A stretch of DNA of 11,474 nt, taken from contig URXI01000112.1 of the NCBI GenBank assembly GCA_900551775.1, positions 1 to 11,474 of the forward strand, written 5' to 3'. Positions 1-7,367 of the stretch are shown here, piece after piece; within the stretch, counting starts at the first letter, position 1; each line of letters begins with the position of its first letter. The position numbers and the translations under genes were made by a program. Under the pieces are notes generated by a model. The model was not told the DNA's origin and did not search any database. It saw nothing but the letters and a program-made list of their open reading frames with translations. Source of the DNA: an uncultured Eubacterium sp. (GTDB taxonomy: Bacteria > Bacillota > Clostridia > Peptostreptococcales > Anaerovoracaceae).

Positions 1-595
1 AATCGGCTTCTACCGGTCTGCATTCGAGACCGCATCTCTTAAAAATACGATCATACGCATCGTACATCTCCCGATAGCTTTGATCAAGGCCCGCATTGTC
101 TTTGTCAAAGGAATAGGCGTCCTTCATGATGAATTCTCTGCTCCTCATGAGTCCGAATCTCGGTCTGGCTTCATCTCTGTATTTTGTCTGAATCTGATAC
201 AGGTTCATCGGCAGCTGACGATAAGATGAAATGTCATTTCTGACGATATCTGTAAAAATCTCCTCGTGGGTAGGCCCCAGACAGAAGTCTCTGCCATTTC
301 GGTCCTTCAGTCTCCAGAGTTCCGGCCCATAGGCGTACCATCTGCCCGATTCTTCCCATAGTTCCGCAGGCTGAACCGCAGACATGTGAATTTCTTGTGC
401 GCCCGTCGCGTCCATTTCCTGCCTGACGATATCTTCAATTTTTCTTACAGATCTCCAGCCCAGCGGCATAAAGCCGTATACACCGGATACCAGTTTTCTG
501 ATCATTCCCGTTCTAAGTAGCAGAATGTGACTCGGGATTTCCGCTTCGTTTGGAACCTCCCTAAGGGTTTTGATATGCATCTTCGATAGTCTCAT
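1..595 (-). CDS. proS: Prolyl-tRNA synthetase, N-terminal part (3' end outside window)
   Basis: Class II aminoacyl-tRNA synthetase that charges tRNA-Pro with proline in the cytoplasm. I translated this edge-cut frame by hand: 198 codons are visible. It begins MRLSKM and continues with LREVPNEAEIPSH (11-23), the typical start of bacterial-type ProRS. The proline-binding loop CLGPTHEE lies at 105-112. The motif 2 region follows, with YRDEARPRFG at 139-148 and REFIMKDAYSFD at 153-164. The editing insertion domain, motif 3 and anticodon-binding domain lie beyond the left edge. The ATG at 593-595 is chosen because family members start with this block and a GGAAAGG-like ribosome binding site sits about 10 nt upstream; a later in-frame ATG at 578-580 would cut the conserved block. 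It lies 29 nt downstream of ispDF on the same strand and is probably the last visible gene of the carD operon. Confidence 0.96.
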   Translation of the reverse strand, partial: MRLSKMHIKTLREVPNEAEIPSHILLLRTGMIRKLVSGVYGFMPLGWRSVRKIEDIVRQEMDATGAQEIHMSAVQPAELWEESGRWYAYGPELWRLKDRNGRDFCLGPTHEEIFTDIVRNDISSYRQLPMNLYQIQTKYRDEARPRFGLMRSREFIMKDAYSFDKDNAGLDQSYREMYDAYDRIFKRCGLECRPVEAD

Positions 596-624
596 TTATC
601 TATTTTCCTTTCCAATGTTGAATA

Positions 625-1764
625 TCATCGCCTCAGCAGGCAGACTGCCTCTGCTGCGATTCCTTCGCCTCTGCCGGCAAAGCCCAGCTTCTCCGTTGTT
701 GTCGCTTTGACGCTGACTTTATCTATGGAAACGTCCAAAACCTTTGCGATATTGGCACGCATCTCATCGATATAGCCAGCCAGTCTGGGTCGCTGACAGA
801 TGATCGTAACGTCAGCATTTCCCAGGGAATATCCCGCCTCCGCTACCGCTCGTCCTGTCTTTTCTAGCAGCTTCAAGCTGGAGATATCCTTATAGCTGTC
901 GTCGTTATCCGGAAACAATTTCCCGATATCACCGAGAGCCGCCGCGCCCAGCATGGCATCCATCAGAGCGTGAAGCAGTACGTCTGCATCAGAGTGACCC
1001 AAGAGCCCCTTCTCAAAGGGGATCTCCACGCCGCCTAATATCAGTTTTCGATTTTCTGTCAATCTGTGAACGTCAAACCCCGTTCCAATTCTCTGTTCCA
1101 CGGTCAAATCCTCCGGCGTTGTAATTTTGATGTTAGTATGTTCTCCTTCTACAATGCCGATCCTTTTGCCAATGCGTTCAACCAGGCCTGCATCGTCAGT
1201 GCCATAAAATCCATCCTGAAATGCTCGATCAAAAGCCTCTTTTAAGATAGAAAATTGGAATCCCTGGGGTGTCTGCACACACCAAAGGCGGCTTCTGTCC
1301 AAGGTCCCTTCATCTATATGCCTGATGGTGTCCTTGGGTGGGACCGCTGCAACCGCTGCACCTTCTGCAGCTGCGCGCTCTGCCACTCGTCTGATCAAAT
1401 CACCGCTGACATAAGGCCGTACACCATCGTGAATCAGCACCAGGGAATCCTCCGCCGCCCCGATGGAATCCAGATAACCCACTGCCTGATAGATAGAATC
1501 CTGCCGCTCCTGCCCTCCGCAGATGACATGGGTTCTGCCCTCCGCAATCTGTTCATGAAAAAATTGGCAGCAGAACCTTCGATATTCCTCTGCTGTCACG
1601 ATGATGACTTGATCTATGATAGGCAGACCCGCAAATTTTTCTACTGTGGTCTCCAAAATTGTCTTACTGCCGATTTTAAGAAATTGTTTCGGCAATGGAG
1701 CTGCCATCCGTTTGCCGGACCCGGCAGCTCCAATAATCGCATATACTTTTTTATTATCAAACAT
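625..1764 (-). CDS. ispDF: Bifunctional IspD/IspF: MEP cytidylyltransferase fused to MECDP synthase
   Basis: 379 aa. The N-terminal half (1 to about 223) is IspD, which makes CDP-methylerythritol from MEP and CTP. It shows the nucleotide-binding loop AAGSGKRM (13-20) with PKQF (25-28), the block LIHDGVRPYV (110-119) and TTPEDL (215-220). The C-terminal half (225-379) is IspF, which cyclises the later diphosphate intermediate to MECDP. Its zinc ligands are D231, H233 and H265, spaced exactly as D8, H10 and H42 in E. coli IspF, and KATTTEKLGF (353-362) is intact. IspF begins only a few residues after TTPEDL, so there is almost no linker. The middle enzyme, IspE, is not in the window. Three nt separate it from the PIN/TRAM stop, so the two are very likely cotranscribed. 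IspDF fusions are known in Campylobacter and alphaproteobacteria; here both catalytic sets look complete. Confidence 0.96.
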   Translation of the reverse strand: MFDNKKVYAIIGAAGSGKRMAAPLPKQFLKIGSKTILETTVEKFAGLPIIDQVIIVTAEEYRRFCCQFFHEQIAEGRTHVICGGQERQDSIYQAVGYLDSIGAAEDSLVLIHDGVRPYVSGDLIRRVAERAAAEGAAVAAVPPKDTIRHIDEGTLDRSRLWCVQTPQGFQFSILKEAFDRAFQDGFYGTDDAGLVERIGKRIGIVEGEHTNIKITTPEDLTVEQRIGTGFDVHRLTENRKLILGGVEIPFEKGLLGHSDADVLLHALMDAMLGAAALGDIGKLFPDNDDSYKDISSLKLLEKTGRAVAEAGYSLGNADVTIICQRPRLAGYIDEMRANIAKVLDVSIDKVSVKATTTEKLGFAGRGEGIAAEAVCLLRR

Positions 1765-1767
1765 GTC

Positions 1768-2886
1768 TTAGTTGTTCTTCAGTCTTCCAAAGATCATCCT
1801 TCCTGCCGATGTCTGCAGCACGCTGGTAACGTTGATGTTGGTAGTCTTGCCGATCATCTTCCTTCCGTCTTCCACGACAATCATGGTTCCGTCATCCAGA
1901 TAGGCGATTGCCTGACTGTTGTCTTTGCCCTGTTTTACGAGACTGACAGTCATCTGCTCTCCCGGCAGCACCACCGGTTTCAAGGTGTTAGCCAGTTCGT
2001 TAATATTGAGGACGCTGACGCCGTTAATCGCTGCGACCTTATTCAGGTTGAAGTCGTTGGTCACGACCTTTCCATTCATCAATTGCGCTAATTTGAGAAG
2101 CTTGACATCAACTTCCGGGATTTCTCTCAGTGATTTTTCGTTATCTGTGTTATAAATTTCGATGCCGTAATCACTTTGAATCTTGTTAAGGATGTCAAGG
2201 CCCCTTCTTCCCCTCGTTCTCTTGAGAGAGTCTGAAGAGTCCGCGATATGGCGCAATTCCACCAGGACAAATTCAGGAATGACAATGGGACCTTCCAAAA
2301 ATCCGGTCTTCATGATCTCCGCAATTCTGCCGTCGATGATGACACTGGTATCAAATATCTTAGGCACTCCATCCGGCTTCTTCTTTGTCCGTGAAAAAAG
2401 CGGATCCTGCTGCGCGCTTTGTTTCTTGTTTGCAACAATCATGCTGATCATCTCTTTGCCTTTTTTGGTGGCAATGACGACCCCCAGATACCCCAGTACC
2501 AGATAGGTGATAATGGTAATCACAGTATAAAGATATCTGTTGCTGATGCTGACATAGATCTGCGTAATCAGCAGCGCGATCAAAAGACCTGTGATCAGGC
2601 CGATGACGCCGACGAACAAATCATTAGCCGAAACGCCCCTGAGATCGTCTTCTATATTATCAGCAACTTTTGCACTTTGTCTGCTGATCGCCGGTGTCAA
2701 TCTGAAAAATATAATTCCGAAGATAATTGCGAAAACGATACCGATGCCGATCAGCTGCGCTTCGGTAAAAGTTCCGTTAACATCCACGCCGCTCTTCGTC
2801 AGCCAGTAACCGATCAGCTCAAACACACCGTATCCTAAGATTGCACCTAAAATCGTAACGACAATTCTGAGCATTTTCTTGAGCAT
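1768..2886 (-). CDS. Membrane-anchored PIN/TRAM domain protein (YacL-type putative RNase)
   Basis: 372 aa. Four hydrophobic segments (about 7-28, 43-62, 90-112 and 118-139) anchor it in the membrane. A charged linker leads to a cytoplasmic PIN domain (about 175-295) and a C-terminal TRAM domain (about 305-370). PIN acidic residues that could bind catalytic metal are D179 (FDTSVIIDG), D185, E210 (VLVELRHIAD), D260 and D278 (VTNDFNLN). The usual reading is a metal-dependent nuclease with an RNA-binding TRAM domain, related to B. subtilis YacL; its substrate is not known. A strong AAAGGAGG-type site lies a few nt before the ATG at 2884-2886. It is 71 nt downstream of carD with no terminator between them, and 3 nt upstream of ispDF. 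The same neighbourhood (carD, yacL-type gene, ispD, ispF) recurs in Firmicutes, which supports the assignment. Confidence 0.93.
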   Translation of the reverse strand: MLKKMLRIVVTILGAILGYGVFELIGYWLTKSGVDVNGTFTEAQLIGIGIVFAIIFGIIFFRLTPAISRQSAKVADNIEDDLRGVSANDLFVGVIGLITGLLIALLITQIYVSISNRYLYTVITIITYLVLGYLGVVIATKKGKEMISMIVANKKQSAQQDPLFSRTKKKPDGVPKIFDTSVIIDGRIAEIMKTGFLEGPIVIPEFVLVELRHIADSSDSLKRTRGRRGLDILNKIQSDYGIEIYNTDNEKSLREIPEVDVKLLKLAQLMNGKVVTNDFNLNKVAAINGVSVLNINELANTLKPVVLPGEQMTVSLVKQGKDNSQAIAYLDDGTMIVVEDGRKMIGKTTNINVTSVLQTSAGRMIFGRLKNN

Positions 2887-2957
2887 AATCTCTCCTCCTT
2901 TCCTCCATTTTGGTCATAGATAATAGATAGCACTCTGTCTTTCGGGGTGAAAAATCA

Positions 2958-3431
2958 TCAAACTGCATCCTCTACTAAACAGTCTATCTTCTGCGGGTCT
3001 ATACCGGCAGCAAGTATTAATTCGCTTTCGAGAATCTGCTTGGCGTTGGTCAGCATCTTTTTCTCTCCTGTAGACAGTCGCTTGATGCGGCCTGCACGAA
3101 TCAGATTTCTGACCACTTCCGCGACTTCCATGATATTGCCGCTCTTCAGTTTCTCCAGATTTTCTCTCTGCCGTTTATTCCAATTACCTGACATCTGCGA
3201 CGTCTCCCCTCGCAAAACAATGAAGACCGCATCCACCTCACTGGCGGATATCACCGGCCTGATTCCAATATCCACGCTGTTATCGACGGGAATCATGACG
3301 CTCATATCGTCAAATGGCAATCTCATAATATAGTATTGCCTTGTTTCACCCAAGATATCTCTGTTTTCGATCTCTTGAATCACTCCTGCGCCGTGCATGG
3401 GGTATAGTATTTTGTCACCAATTGTAAACAT
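2958..3431 (-). CDS. carD: CarD/CdnL-family RNA polymerase-binding regulator
   Basis: 157 aa. The N-terminal Tudor-like RNAP-interaction domain (about 1-60) begins FTIGDKILYPMHGAGVI, the hallmark of the CarD_CdnL_TRCF family. The C-terminal helical domain (about 65-150) contains W84 in SGNWNKR, at the position of the tryptophan that M. tuberculosis CarD wedges into the promoter minor groove. Proteins of this family bind the RNAP beta subunit and stabilise open complexes at many sigma-A promoters, so a global role in transcription initiation is expected. It is the first gene of the operon and is preceded by a near-consensus promoter. The ribosome binding site is weak (GCGGGG about 9 nt before the ATG). 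Length and domain layout are normal; there is no sign of truncation. Confidence 0.94.
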   Translation of the reverse strand: MFTIGDKILYPMHGAGVIQEIENRDILGETRQYYIMRLPFDDMSVMIPVDNSVDIGIRPVISASEVDAVFIVLRGETSQMSGNWNKRQRENLEKLKSGNIMEVAEVVRNLIRAGRIKRLSTGEKKMLTNAKQILESELILAAGIDPQKIDCLVEDAV

Positions 3432-3450
3432 ATGATTGGACCCCGCTTTT

Positions 3451-3462
3451 ATCTATATAGAT
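3451..3462. repeat. 12-bp perfect palindrome at the carD start site
   Basis: ATCTATATAGAT is a perfect dyad immediately downstream of the carD -10, overlapping the predicted transcription start. Its position would suit a repressor operator. It is also AT-rich, so chance is possible. Confidence 0.4.
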
Positions 3463-3464
3463 AC

Positions 3465-3494
3465 AGTATAGAGCAATTCATAAGATAATGTCAA
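3465..3494 (-). promoter_or_regulatory. Sigma-A promoter of the carD operon
   Basis: Read on the minus strand: -35 TTGACA (3489-3494), an 18-bp spacer, then -10 TATACT (3465-3470). Transcription should start near 3458, giving a leader of about 27 nt. The match to consensus is close to perfect, so a strong constitutive promoter is expected for carD and the genes behind it. Confidence 0.85.
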
Positions 3495-3512
3495 GCCTTC
3501 AGAAAATACAAT

Positions 3513-3541
3513 ATCTTATCACAGACAATTTTTTCTGTCAA
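3513..3541 (-). promoter_or_regulatory. Possible second, upstream promoter toward carD
   Basis: On the minus strand a perfect TTGACA (3536-3541) is followed after 17 bp by TAAGAT (3513-3518), a 4/6 match to the -10. It points the same way as the main carD promoter, 48 bp upstream. It is a weak candidate because only the -35 is strong. Confidence 0.3.
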
Positions 3542-3543
3542 CT

Positions 3544-3555
3544 AGAAACGTTTCT
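3544..3555. repeat. 12-bp perfect palindrome upstream of the response-regulator promoter
   Basis: AGAAACGTTTCT is a perfect dyad lying between the divergent promoters, just before the likely -35 of the two-component operon. It is a candidate operator; no regulator can be named from the sequence. Confidence 0.4.
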
Positions 3556-3560
3556 TTTTC

Positions 3561-3589
3561 TTTTAATATAAAATAAATTATGTTAGAAT
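3561..3589 (+). promoter_or_regulatory. Probable extended -10 promoter of the two-component operon
   Basis: TGTTAGAAT (3581-3589) is an extended -10 (TG, one base, TAGAAT at 3584-3589). The matching -35 position (3561-3566, TTTTAA) agrees with consensus at only three bases, typical of extended -10 promoters or ones needing an activator. A start near 3596 would give a leader of about 80 nt containing the inverted repeat at 3627-3652. Confidence 0.45.
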
Positions 3590-3626
3590 TATATATATAA
3601 ATTTCATGAAACCTACACAGATAGAT

Positions 3627-3652
3627 TGTAGTATAAAGATGACTATACTACA
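3627..3652 (+). repeat. 9-bp inverted repeat in the leader of the response-regulator gene
   Basis: TGTAGTATA (3627-3635) and TATACTACA (3644-3652) are perfect inverted copies separated by 8 nt. One further U-G pair (3626/3653) is possible in RNA. It ends about 10 nt before the AAGGAGG site (3663-3669). It could be an operator dyad or an mRNA hairpin near the ribosome binding site. There is no U-run, so it is not a terminator. Confidence 0.6.
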
Positions 3653-3675
3653 GCAAATAACGAAGGAGGATTACC

Positions 3676-4353
3676 ATGTATAAACTTTTGGTAGTTGATG
3701 ATGAACCCAAAATTCGTGAAGTAATAAGGGAATACGCAGAATTTAATGGCTATGAGGTCACTGAGGCGGCTGACGGCATGAGCGCCGTAGGACTCTGTAA
3801 GCTAAACGAGTACGACCTGGTCATTTTAGATATCATGATGCCGAAGCTGGATGGATTTTCAGCGTGTAAGGAAATCAAAAAAATTCAGGACGTGCCTATT
3901 ATCATGCTCTCCGCCAGGGGAGAAGAATATGACAAGCTCTTCGGTTTTGAACTGGGTATCGACGACTACATCGTCAAGCCCTTCAGTCCCAAGGAGTTGA
4001 TGGCAAGAATCAACGTGGTCCTCGCCCGCAGAAACTCTTCGACGCAGAGCAAGGCCGACGTGGTGAAGTTCAACGGTCTGGAAATCAATGTAGCTGCCAG
4101 AACGGTTACAGTAGATGGTGAGAGAGTAGAACTGACACCAAAAGAATACGAGCTGCTTTTCTATTTGATAGAGAACAAGAACATTGCTCTTTCAAGGGAT
4201 AAGCTGCTATCAGATATCTGGGGATACGACTTCTTTGGAGACGACAGAACAATCGATACGCATATCAAAAATCTTAGAAACAATTTAGGTCCATATCGTG
4301 ACTATATCGTCACACTCAGAGGGGTAGGGTACAAATTTGAATTTGAAGAGTAA
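3676..4353 (+). CDS. OmpR/PhoB-family response regulator
   Basis: 225 aa, normal for the family. The receiver domain (about 1-118) has acidic pocket D8/D9, phosphoacceptor D52 (VILDIMMPKLDG), switch residue S79 and K101 (VKPFSPKEL). A short linker (about 119-128) leads to the winged-helix DNA-binding domain (about 129-223), with the recognition region DDRTIDTHIKNLRNNL (189-204) and the C-terminal hairpin GVGYKFE. Phosphorylation by the partner kinase should promote dimer binding to direct-repeat sites. A strong AAGGAGG site precedes the ATG by 6 nt. The kinase gene overlaps its 3' end by 17 nt, so the pair is translated from one mRNA. The inducing signal cannot be told from the sequence, so no gene symbol is given. 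A PhoB/PhoP-like, WalR-like or cell-envelope stress role are all possible. Confidence 0.94.
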   Translation: MYKLLVVDDEPKIREVIREYAEFNGYEVTEAADGMSAVGLCKLNEYDLVILDIMMPKLDGFSACKEIKKIQDVPIIMLSARGEEYDKLFGFELGIDDYIVKPFSPKELMARINVVLARRNSSTQSKADVVKFNGLEINVAARTVTVDGERVELTPKEYELLFYLIENKNIALSRDKLLSDIWGYDFFGDDRTIDTHIKNLRNNLGPYRDYIVTLRGVGYKFEFEE

Positions 4354-5812
4354 ATTCGATTTTAGGAGTATTCGATTTAAATTATGGGTTTATTTTATCG
4401 GTTTTGCCATCGTGCTCATCGGCCTGATCTGGTTCCTGCAGATTTTCTTTCTCAACAACTTCTATCAAGATATGAAAATCCGCGAAACTACTAATCTAGC
4501 AGATGAATTGGTACAGTATTACAACGATGAAAACCAGGATCTGACGACGCTGATGCAGAAGATCGATGCCTTATCGTTTTCCAATGAAAACGATCTTTAT
4601 ATTCGCGTGGAAACAGCAGCCGGGGGGATCGTAATTCCTCCTACTTATGGCGAACATGTCCAGCTCTACCGATATGGCCTGCAGATACAGGAACTGCGGG
4701 CACAGCTGGAGATCAGTCCTCTTGGCAAGGCTTCGATTCTGTCTAAGAAAGAAGGGAGCGGGACTCGTATCTTCTCCTATGCACGTTACCTGAGCAAGGC
4801 CACCGACAGCTTCAACGAAGAGGAAAACAAAGCCAGAAGCTATATCATCTACATCGTATCGCCGCTTTATCCAGTCAAATCGACCATAGCGATCCTGCGT
4901 TCCCAGCTGATCTATATTACGGTCATCGCTGCACTGCTCGCTTTGACCCTGGCACTGTACCTGGCCAGCAGAATCTCAAAGCCGATCAAAGAAATTACCA
5001 ACTCGGCCGCCGAAATGGGAAAAGGCCATTACGGCGTCAAGTTCAAGGGTGGTCACTATTCTGAGATTACGGAACTGGCTGACACGCTGACCAACGCTTC
5101 ACGAGAATTGGAAAAGACGGATATGTACCAGAAGGATTTGATCGCCAACGTCTCTCACGATTTGCGAACGCCATTGACCATGATCAAGTCTTATGCAGAG
5201 ATGATTCGCGACCTTTCGGGCAATAACCCTCCAAAGCGGGAAGCCCATCTGGGAGTTATTATCGACGAAGCTGACCGTTTGAACACGTTGGTCAATGACA
5301 TGCTCAACATGTCCAAAATGCAGTCCAGAAGTATTGAACTTGAACGCTCTAACTTTGACCTCAAGAAGACAGCTGAAACCATCTTGGCATCCTTCGAGAT
5401 TTTGGCGGAGAAAGAGGGTTATCATTTTAAATTCAACTGCTCGTCCTCTGTTATCGTCAACGGAGACGAGACGAAAATAAAGCAGGTATTGTCCAATTTG
5501 ATCAACAACGCGGTCAAATACGGCGGGGAAGATAAAGAAATCATCGTCAATATCAAGAAATCCAGCCGCAAAGTCCGCTGCGAAATCATCGATCACGGGC
5601 CTGGCATTGCACCTGATGAAATCAACCACGTATGGGAGCGATATTACAAATCCAGCACCCATCACGTCAGACCTACGGACGGCAGCGGCCTGGGCTTATC
5701 CATCGTCAAAGAGATATTGACCCTCCATCGAGCAAATTATGGAGTCAACAGCAAATTGGGTAAAGGCAGCACCTTCTGGTTCGAGATGGAAACTGTAAAA
5801 TTAAAGAAATAA
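4337..5812 (+). CDS. Membrane sensor histidine kinase (HAMP, HisKA, HATPase_c)
   Basis: 491 aa from a TTG start that overlaps the response-regulator stop by 17 nt. TTG is chosen because no ATG occurs before the first membrane segment and a GAGGGG site lies about 12 nt upstream; a second TTG at 4343 is possible. Layout: TM1 (about 15-39), an extracytoplasmic sensor domain of about 150 residues without a recognisable fold, TM2 (about 188-210), HAMP (about 211-262), phosphoacceptor H274 in NVSHDLRTPL, N-box NLINNAVKYG (387-396), G1 DHGPGI (419-424), and G2 GSGLGLSIV (449-457). All ATP-binding boxes are intact. It should autophosphorylate H274 and pass the phosphate to D52 of the adjacent regulator. 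The sensor loop is long enough for ligand binding. A terminator follows 11 nt after the stop. Confidence 0.94.
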   Translation: MNLKSKFDFRSIRFKLWVYFIGFAIVLIGLIWFLQIFFLNNFYQDMKIRETTNLADELVQYYNDENQDLTTLMQKIDALSFSNENDLYIRVETAAGGIVIPPTYGEHVQLYRYGLQIQELRAQLEISPLGKASILSKKEGSGTRIFSYARYLSKATDSFNEEENKARSYIIYIVSPLYPVKSTIAILRSQLIYITVIAALLALTLALYLASRISKPIKEITNSAAEMGKGHYGVKFKGGHYSEITELADTLTNASRELEKTDMYQKDLIANVSHDLRTPLTMIKSYAEMIRDLSGNNPPKREAHLGVIIDEADRLNTLVNDMLNMSKMQSRSIELERSNFDLKKTAETILASFEILAEKEGYHFKFNCSSSVIVNGDETKIKQVLSNLINNAVKYGGEDKEIIVNIKKSSRKVRCEIIDHGPGIAPDEINHVWERYYKSSTHHVRPTDGSGLGLSIVKEILTLHRANYGVNSKLGKGSTFWFEMETVKLKK

Positions 5813-5822
5813 CCGATATAGC

Positions 5823-5863
5823 AAAACGCGGAACCATGTATCAATACAGGCTCCGCGTTTTTT
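5823..5863. terminator. Intrinsic terminator between the kinase gene and radA
   Basis: AAAACGCGGAACC (5823-5835) pairs with GGCTCCGCGTTTT (5849-5861) with one A-C mismatch. The inner TGTA/TACA pair closes a TCAA loop. On the plus strand the stem runs into six Ts (5858-5863). On the minus strand the same stem is followed by TTTTGCT. It sits between convergent genes 57 nt apart and probably stops both. Confidence 0.9.
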
Positions 5864-5869
5864 ATCATC

Positions 5870-7249
5870 TTATTCTCCTTTAAATGCGTTGATCGCATCG
5901 TAAATATTCTTCGCACCGACAATCCGGCACTGCCCCTTTCGGACTTTCCCATCCAGCTTGTCCGCGTTTTTTTTGGGCATGATGATCTGTTCATACCCCA
6001 TTCTTACAGCCTCCACGACAATCTTATCTGCATTTTGTACAGATCTGAGATCACCAGTCAGACCGACTTCCCCAATGGCAATCGTCCTCTTTTGGCAGGT
6101 CACGTCTCTGATAGAAGAGTACACGGCCAGGGCTACTCCCAGGTCGACAGAAGTGCTGTCCGGTTTCATACCGCCTACTACATTGACATAGACGTCCTGG
6201 TTAATCATAGTCATGCCCACTTTCTTCTCTAAGACAGCAAGGATCATGTTCAGTCTCTGATAGTCTACACCGACGGAAGTCCTTCTGGCAAATCCCACAT
6301 TGGCGGGTGCTGTCAGTGCCTGGATCTCGAACAAAACCGGCCGGCTTCCCTCGTAAACTGCTGTAATAATAGAACCTTCTGCCTGAGTCTCTGTACTCTC
6401 GAGAAAAGTTCCTGACAGATTTTCGATTTCAATCAGGCCGCCTTCTTCCATCTGAAAGGCGCCGATTTCGCTGGTCGTGCCAAACCTGTTTTTATATGCT
6501 CTCAATATCCGCAGGTCATGGTCCCTCTCACCCGTAAAGTTGAGTACACAGTCTACCAGATGCTCGACAATTTTCGGTCCTGCCAGCTCTCCATTCTTCG
6601 TCACATGCGCCACGATAAAGATAGGGATATCATTGGTCTTTCCCAGCTTCATCAACTGATTGCCGATATCTCTGACCTGGGATACGCTTCCAGGGACAGA
6701 ATCCAGGGTCTGCGTATACATCGTTTGGATAGAGTCGATGACAAGGAACTTGGGCTTTAAATTTTCGCACACGGCCGTAATGTTCTCCATATTGGTCTCT
6801 GCCAGGATATACAGGTTATCACTAAGGTCGGGGCAGACGCGATCAGCTCTCATCTTGATCTGTTCTTCCGATTCCTCTCCCGATACATAGAGGACGGTCC
6901 CCTGTGATTTCGCCAGATTGGCAGCAGCCTGTATAATCATAGTAGATTTGCCGATTCCCGGCTCTCCGGAAATCAAAGTCAGCGATCCGCGGACTAATCC
7001 TCCGCCCAGAACTCGATTCAGCTCGCCAATCCCCGTGTCAATGCGGATGTAATCACCAGAGCCGACTTCTTTTAACTTGGATGGTTTTGCCTCTGCCGAA
7101 GTGCGCCTTCTGGTATCGTTCTCCGGCACATCTACCACCTTCTCTTCTACCATGGAGTTCCACGCCCCACAGATGCACTGACCCATCCACTTCGGGCTCT
7201 CGTAGCCGCACTCCTGACAGACAAATACGGTCTTATTCTTCTTTGCCAT
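5870..7249 (-). CDS. radA: DNA repair/recombination ATPase RadA (Sms)
   Basis: 459 aa from the ATG at 7247-7249. RadA is a hexameric RecA-like ATPase that helps process recombination intermediates. It has an N-terminal zinc knuckle with C11, C14, C25 and C27, Walker A GEPGIGKST (95-103), Walker B FLVIDSIQ (168-175), the RadA signature KNRFG (253-257) and a C-terminal Lon-protease-like domain (about 310-459). The frame stays open upstream to 7405. I chose MAKKNK because family members start with MAK followed by VFVCQECGYESPKW, because the upstream codons run through a terminator hairpin (7311-7338), and because a candidate promoter would start transcription inside the extension. An AAAGGGG site lies about 14 nt upstream, which is long. 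The second half of the zinc knuckle is C-I-C rather than the usual C-x-x-C, one residue short. It faces the two-component operon convergently. Confidence 0.95.
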   Translation of the reverse strand: MAKKNKTVFVCQECGYESPKWMGQCICGAWNSMVEEKVVDVPENDTRRRTSAEAKPSKLKEVGSGDYIRIDTGIGELNRVLGGGLVRGSLTLISGEPGIGKSTMIIQAAANLAKSQGTVLYVSGEESEEQIKMRADRVCPDLSDNLYILAETNMENITAVCENLKPKFLVIDSIQTMYTQTLDSVPGSVSQVRDIGNQLMKLGKTNDIPIFIVAHVTKNGELAGPKIVEHLVDCVLNFTGERDHDLRILRAYKNRFGTTSEIGAFQMEEGGLIEIENLSGTFLESTETQAEGSIITAVYEGSRPVLFEIQALTAPANVGFARRTSVGVDYQRLNMILAVLEKKVGMTMINQDVYVNVVGGMKPDSTSVDLGVALAVYSSIRDVTCQKRTIAIGEVGLTGDLRSVQNADKIVVEAVRMGYEQIIMPKKNADKLDGKVRKGQCRIVGAKNIYDAINAFKGE

Positions 7250-7301
7250 AATTGCTCTATTTTCCCCTTTCGCAAACACTCGTTCTTTGGTATTCTCCTC
7301 C

Positions 7302-7330
7302 ATAATAACAAAACCCTGTGGATTTGTCCA
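7302..7330 (-). promoter_or_regulatory. Candidate radA promoter overlapping the upstream terminator
   Basis: Read on the minus strand: TGGACA (7325-7330), a 17-bp spacer, TATTAT (7302-7307). Each hexamer matches consensus at 5 of 6. The -35 and spacer lie inside the terminator stem-loop of the preceding protease gene. Transcription would start near 7295, downstream of the possible upstream start ATG at 7301-7303, which fits the radA start at 7249. Confidence 0.5.
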
Positions 7331-7338
7331 CAGGGTTT
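7306..7338 (-). terminator. Intrinsic terminator of the riboswitch-controlled protease gene
   Basis: A perfect 12-bp stem (7311-7322 with 7327-7338) closes a 4-nt loop. On the minus strand it is followed by TTTTGTTATT. It lies 29 nt after the protease stop codon. It should separate the c-di-GMP-controlled transcript from radA. Confidence 0.85.
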
Positions 7339-7367
7339 CAATTGTGTTAACTAAATTATCCGATCTC

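Noticed and set aside
1255..2091. Plus-strand ORF of 278 codons opposite ispDF and the PIN/TRAM gene
   Set aside because: It is antisense to two well-conserved genes, resembles no protein family I know and shows no ribosome binding site.
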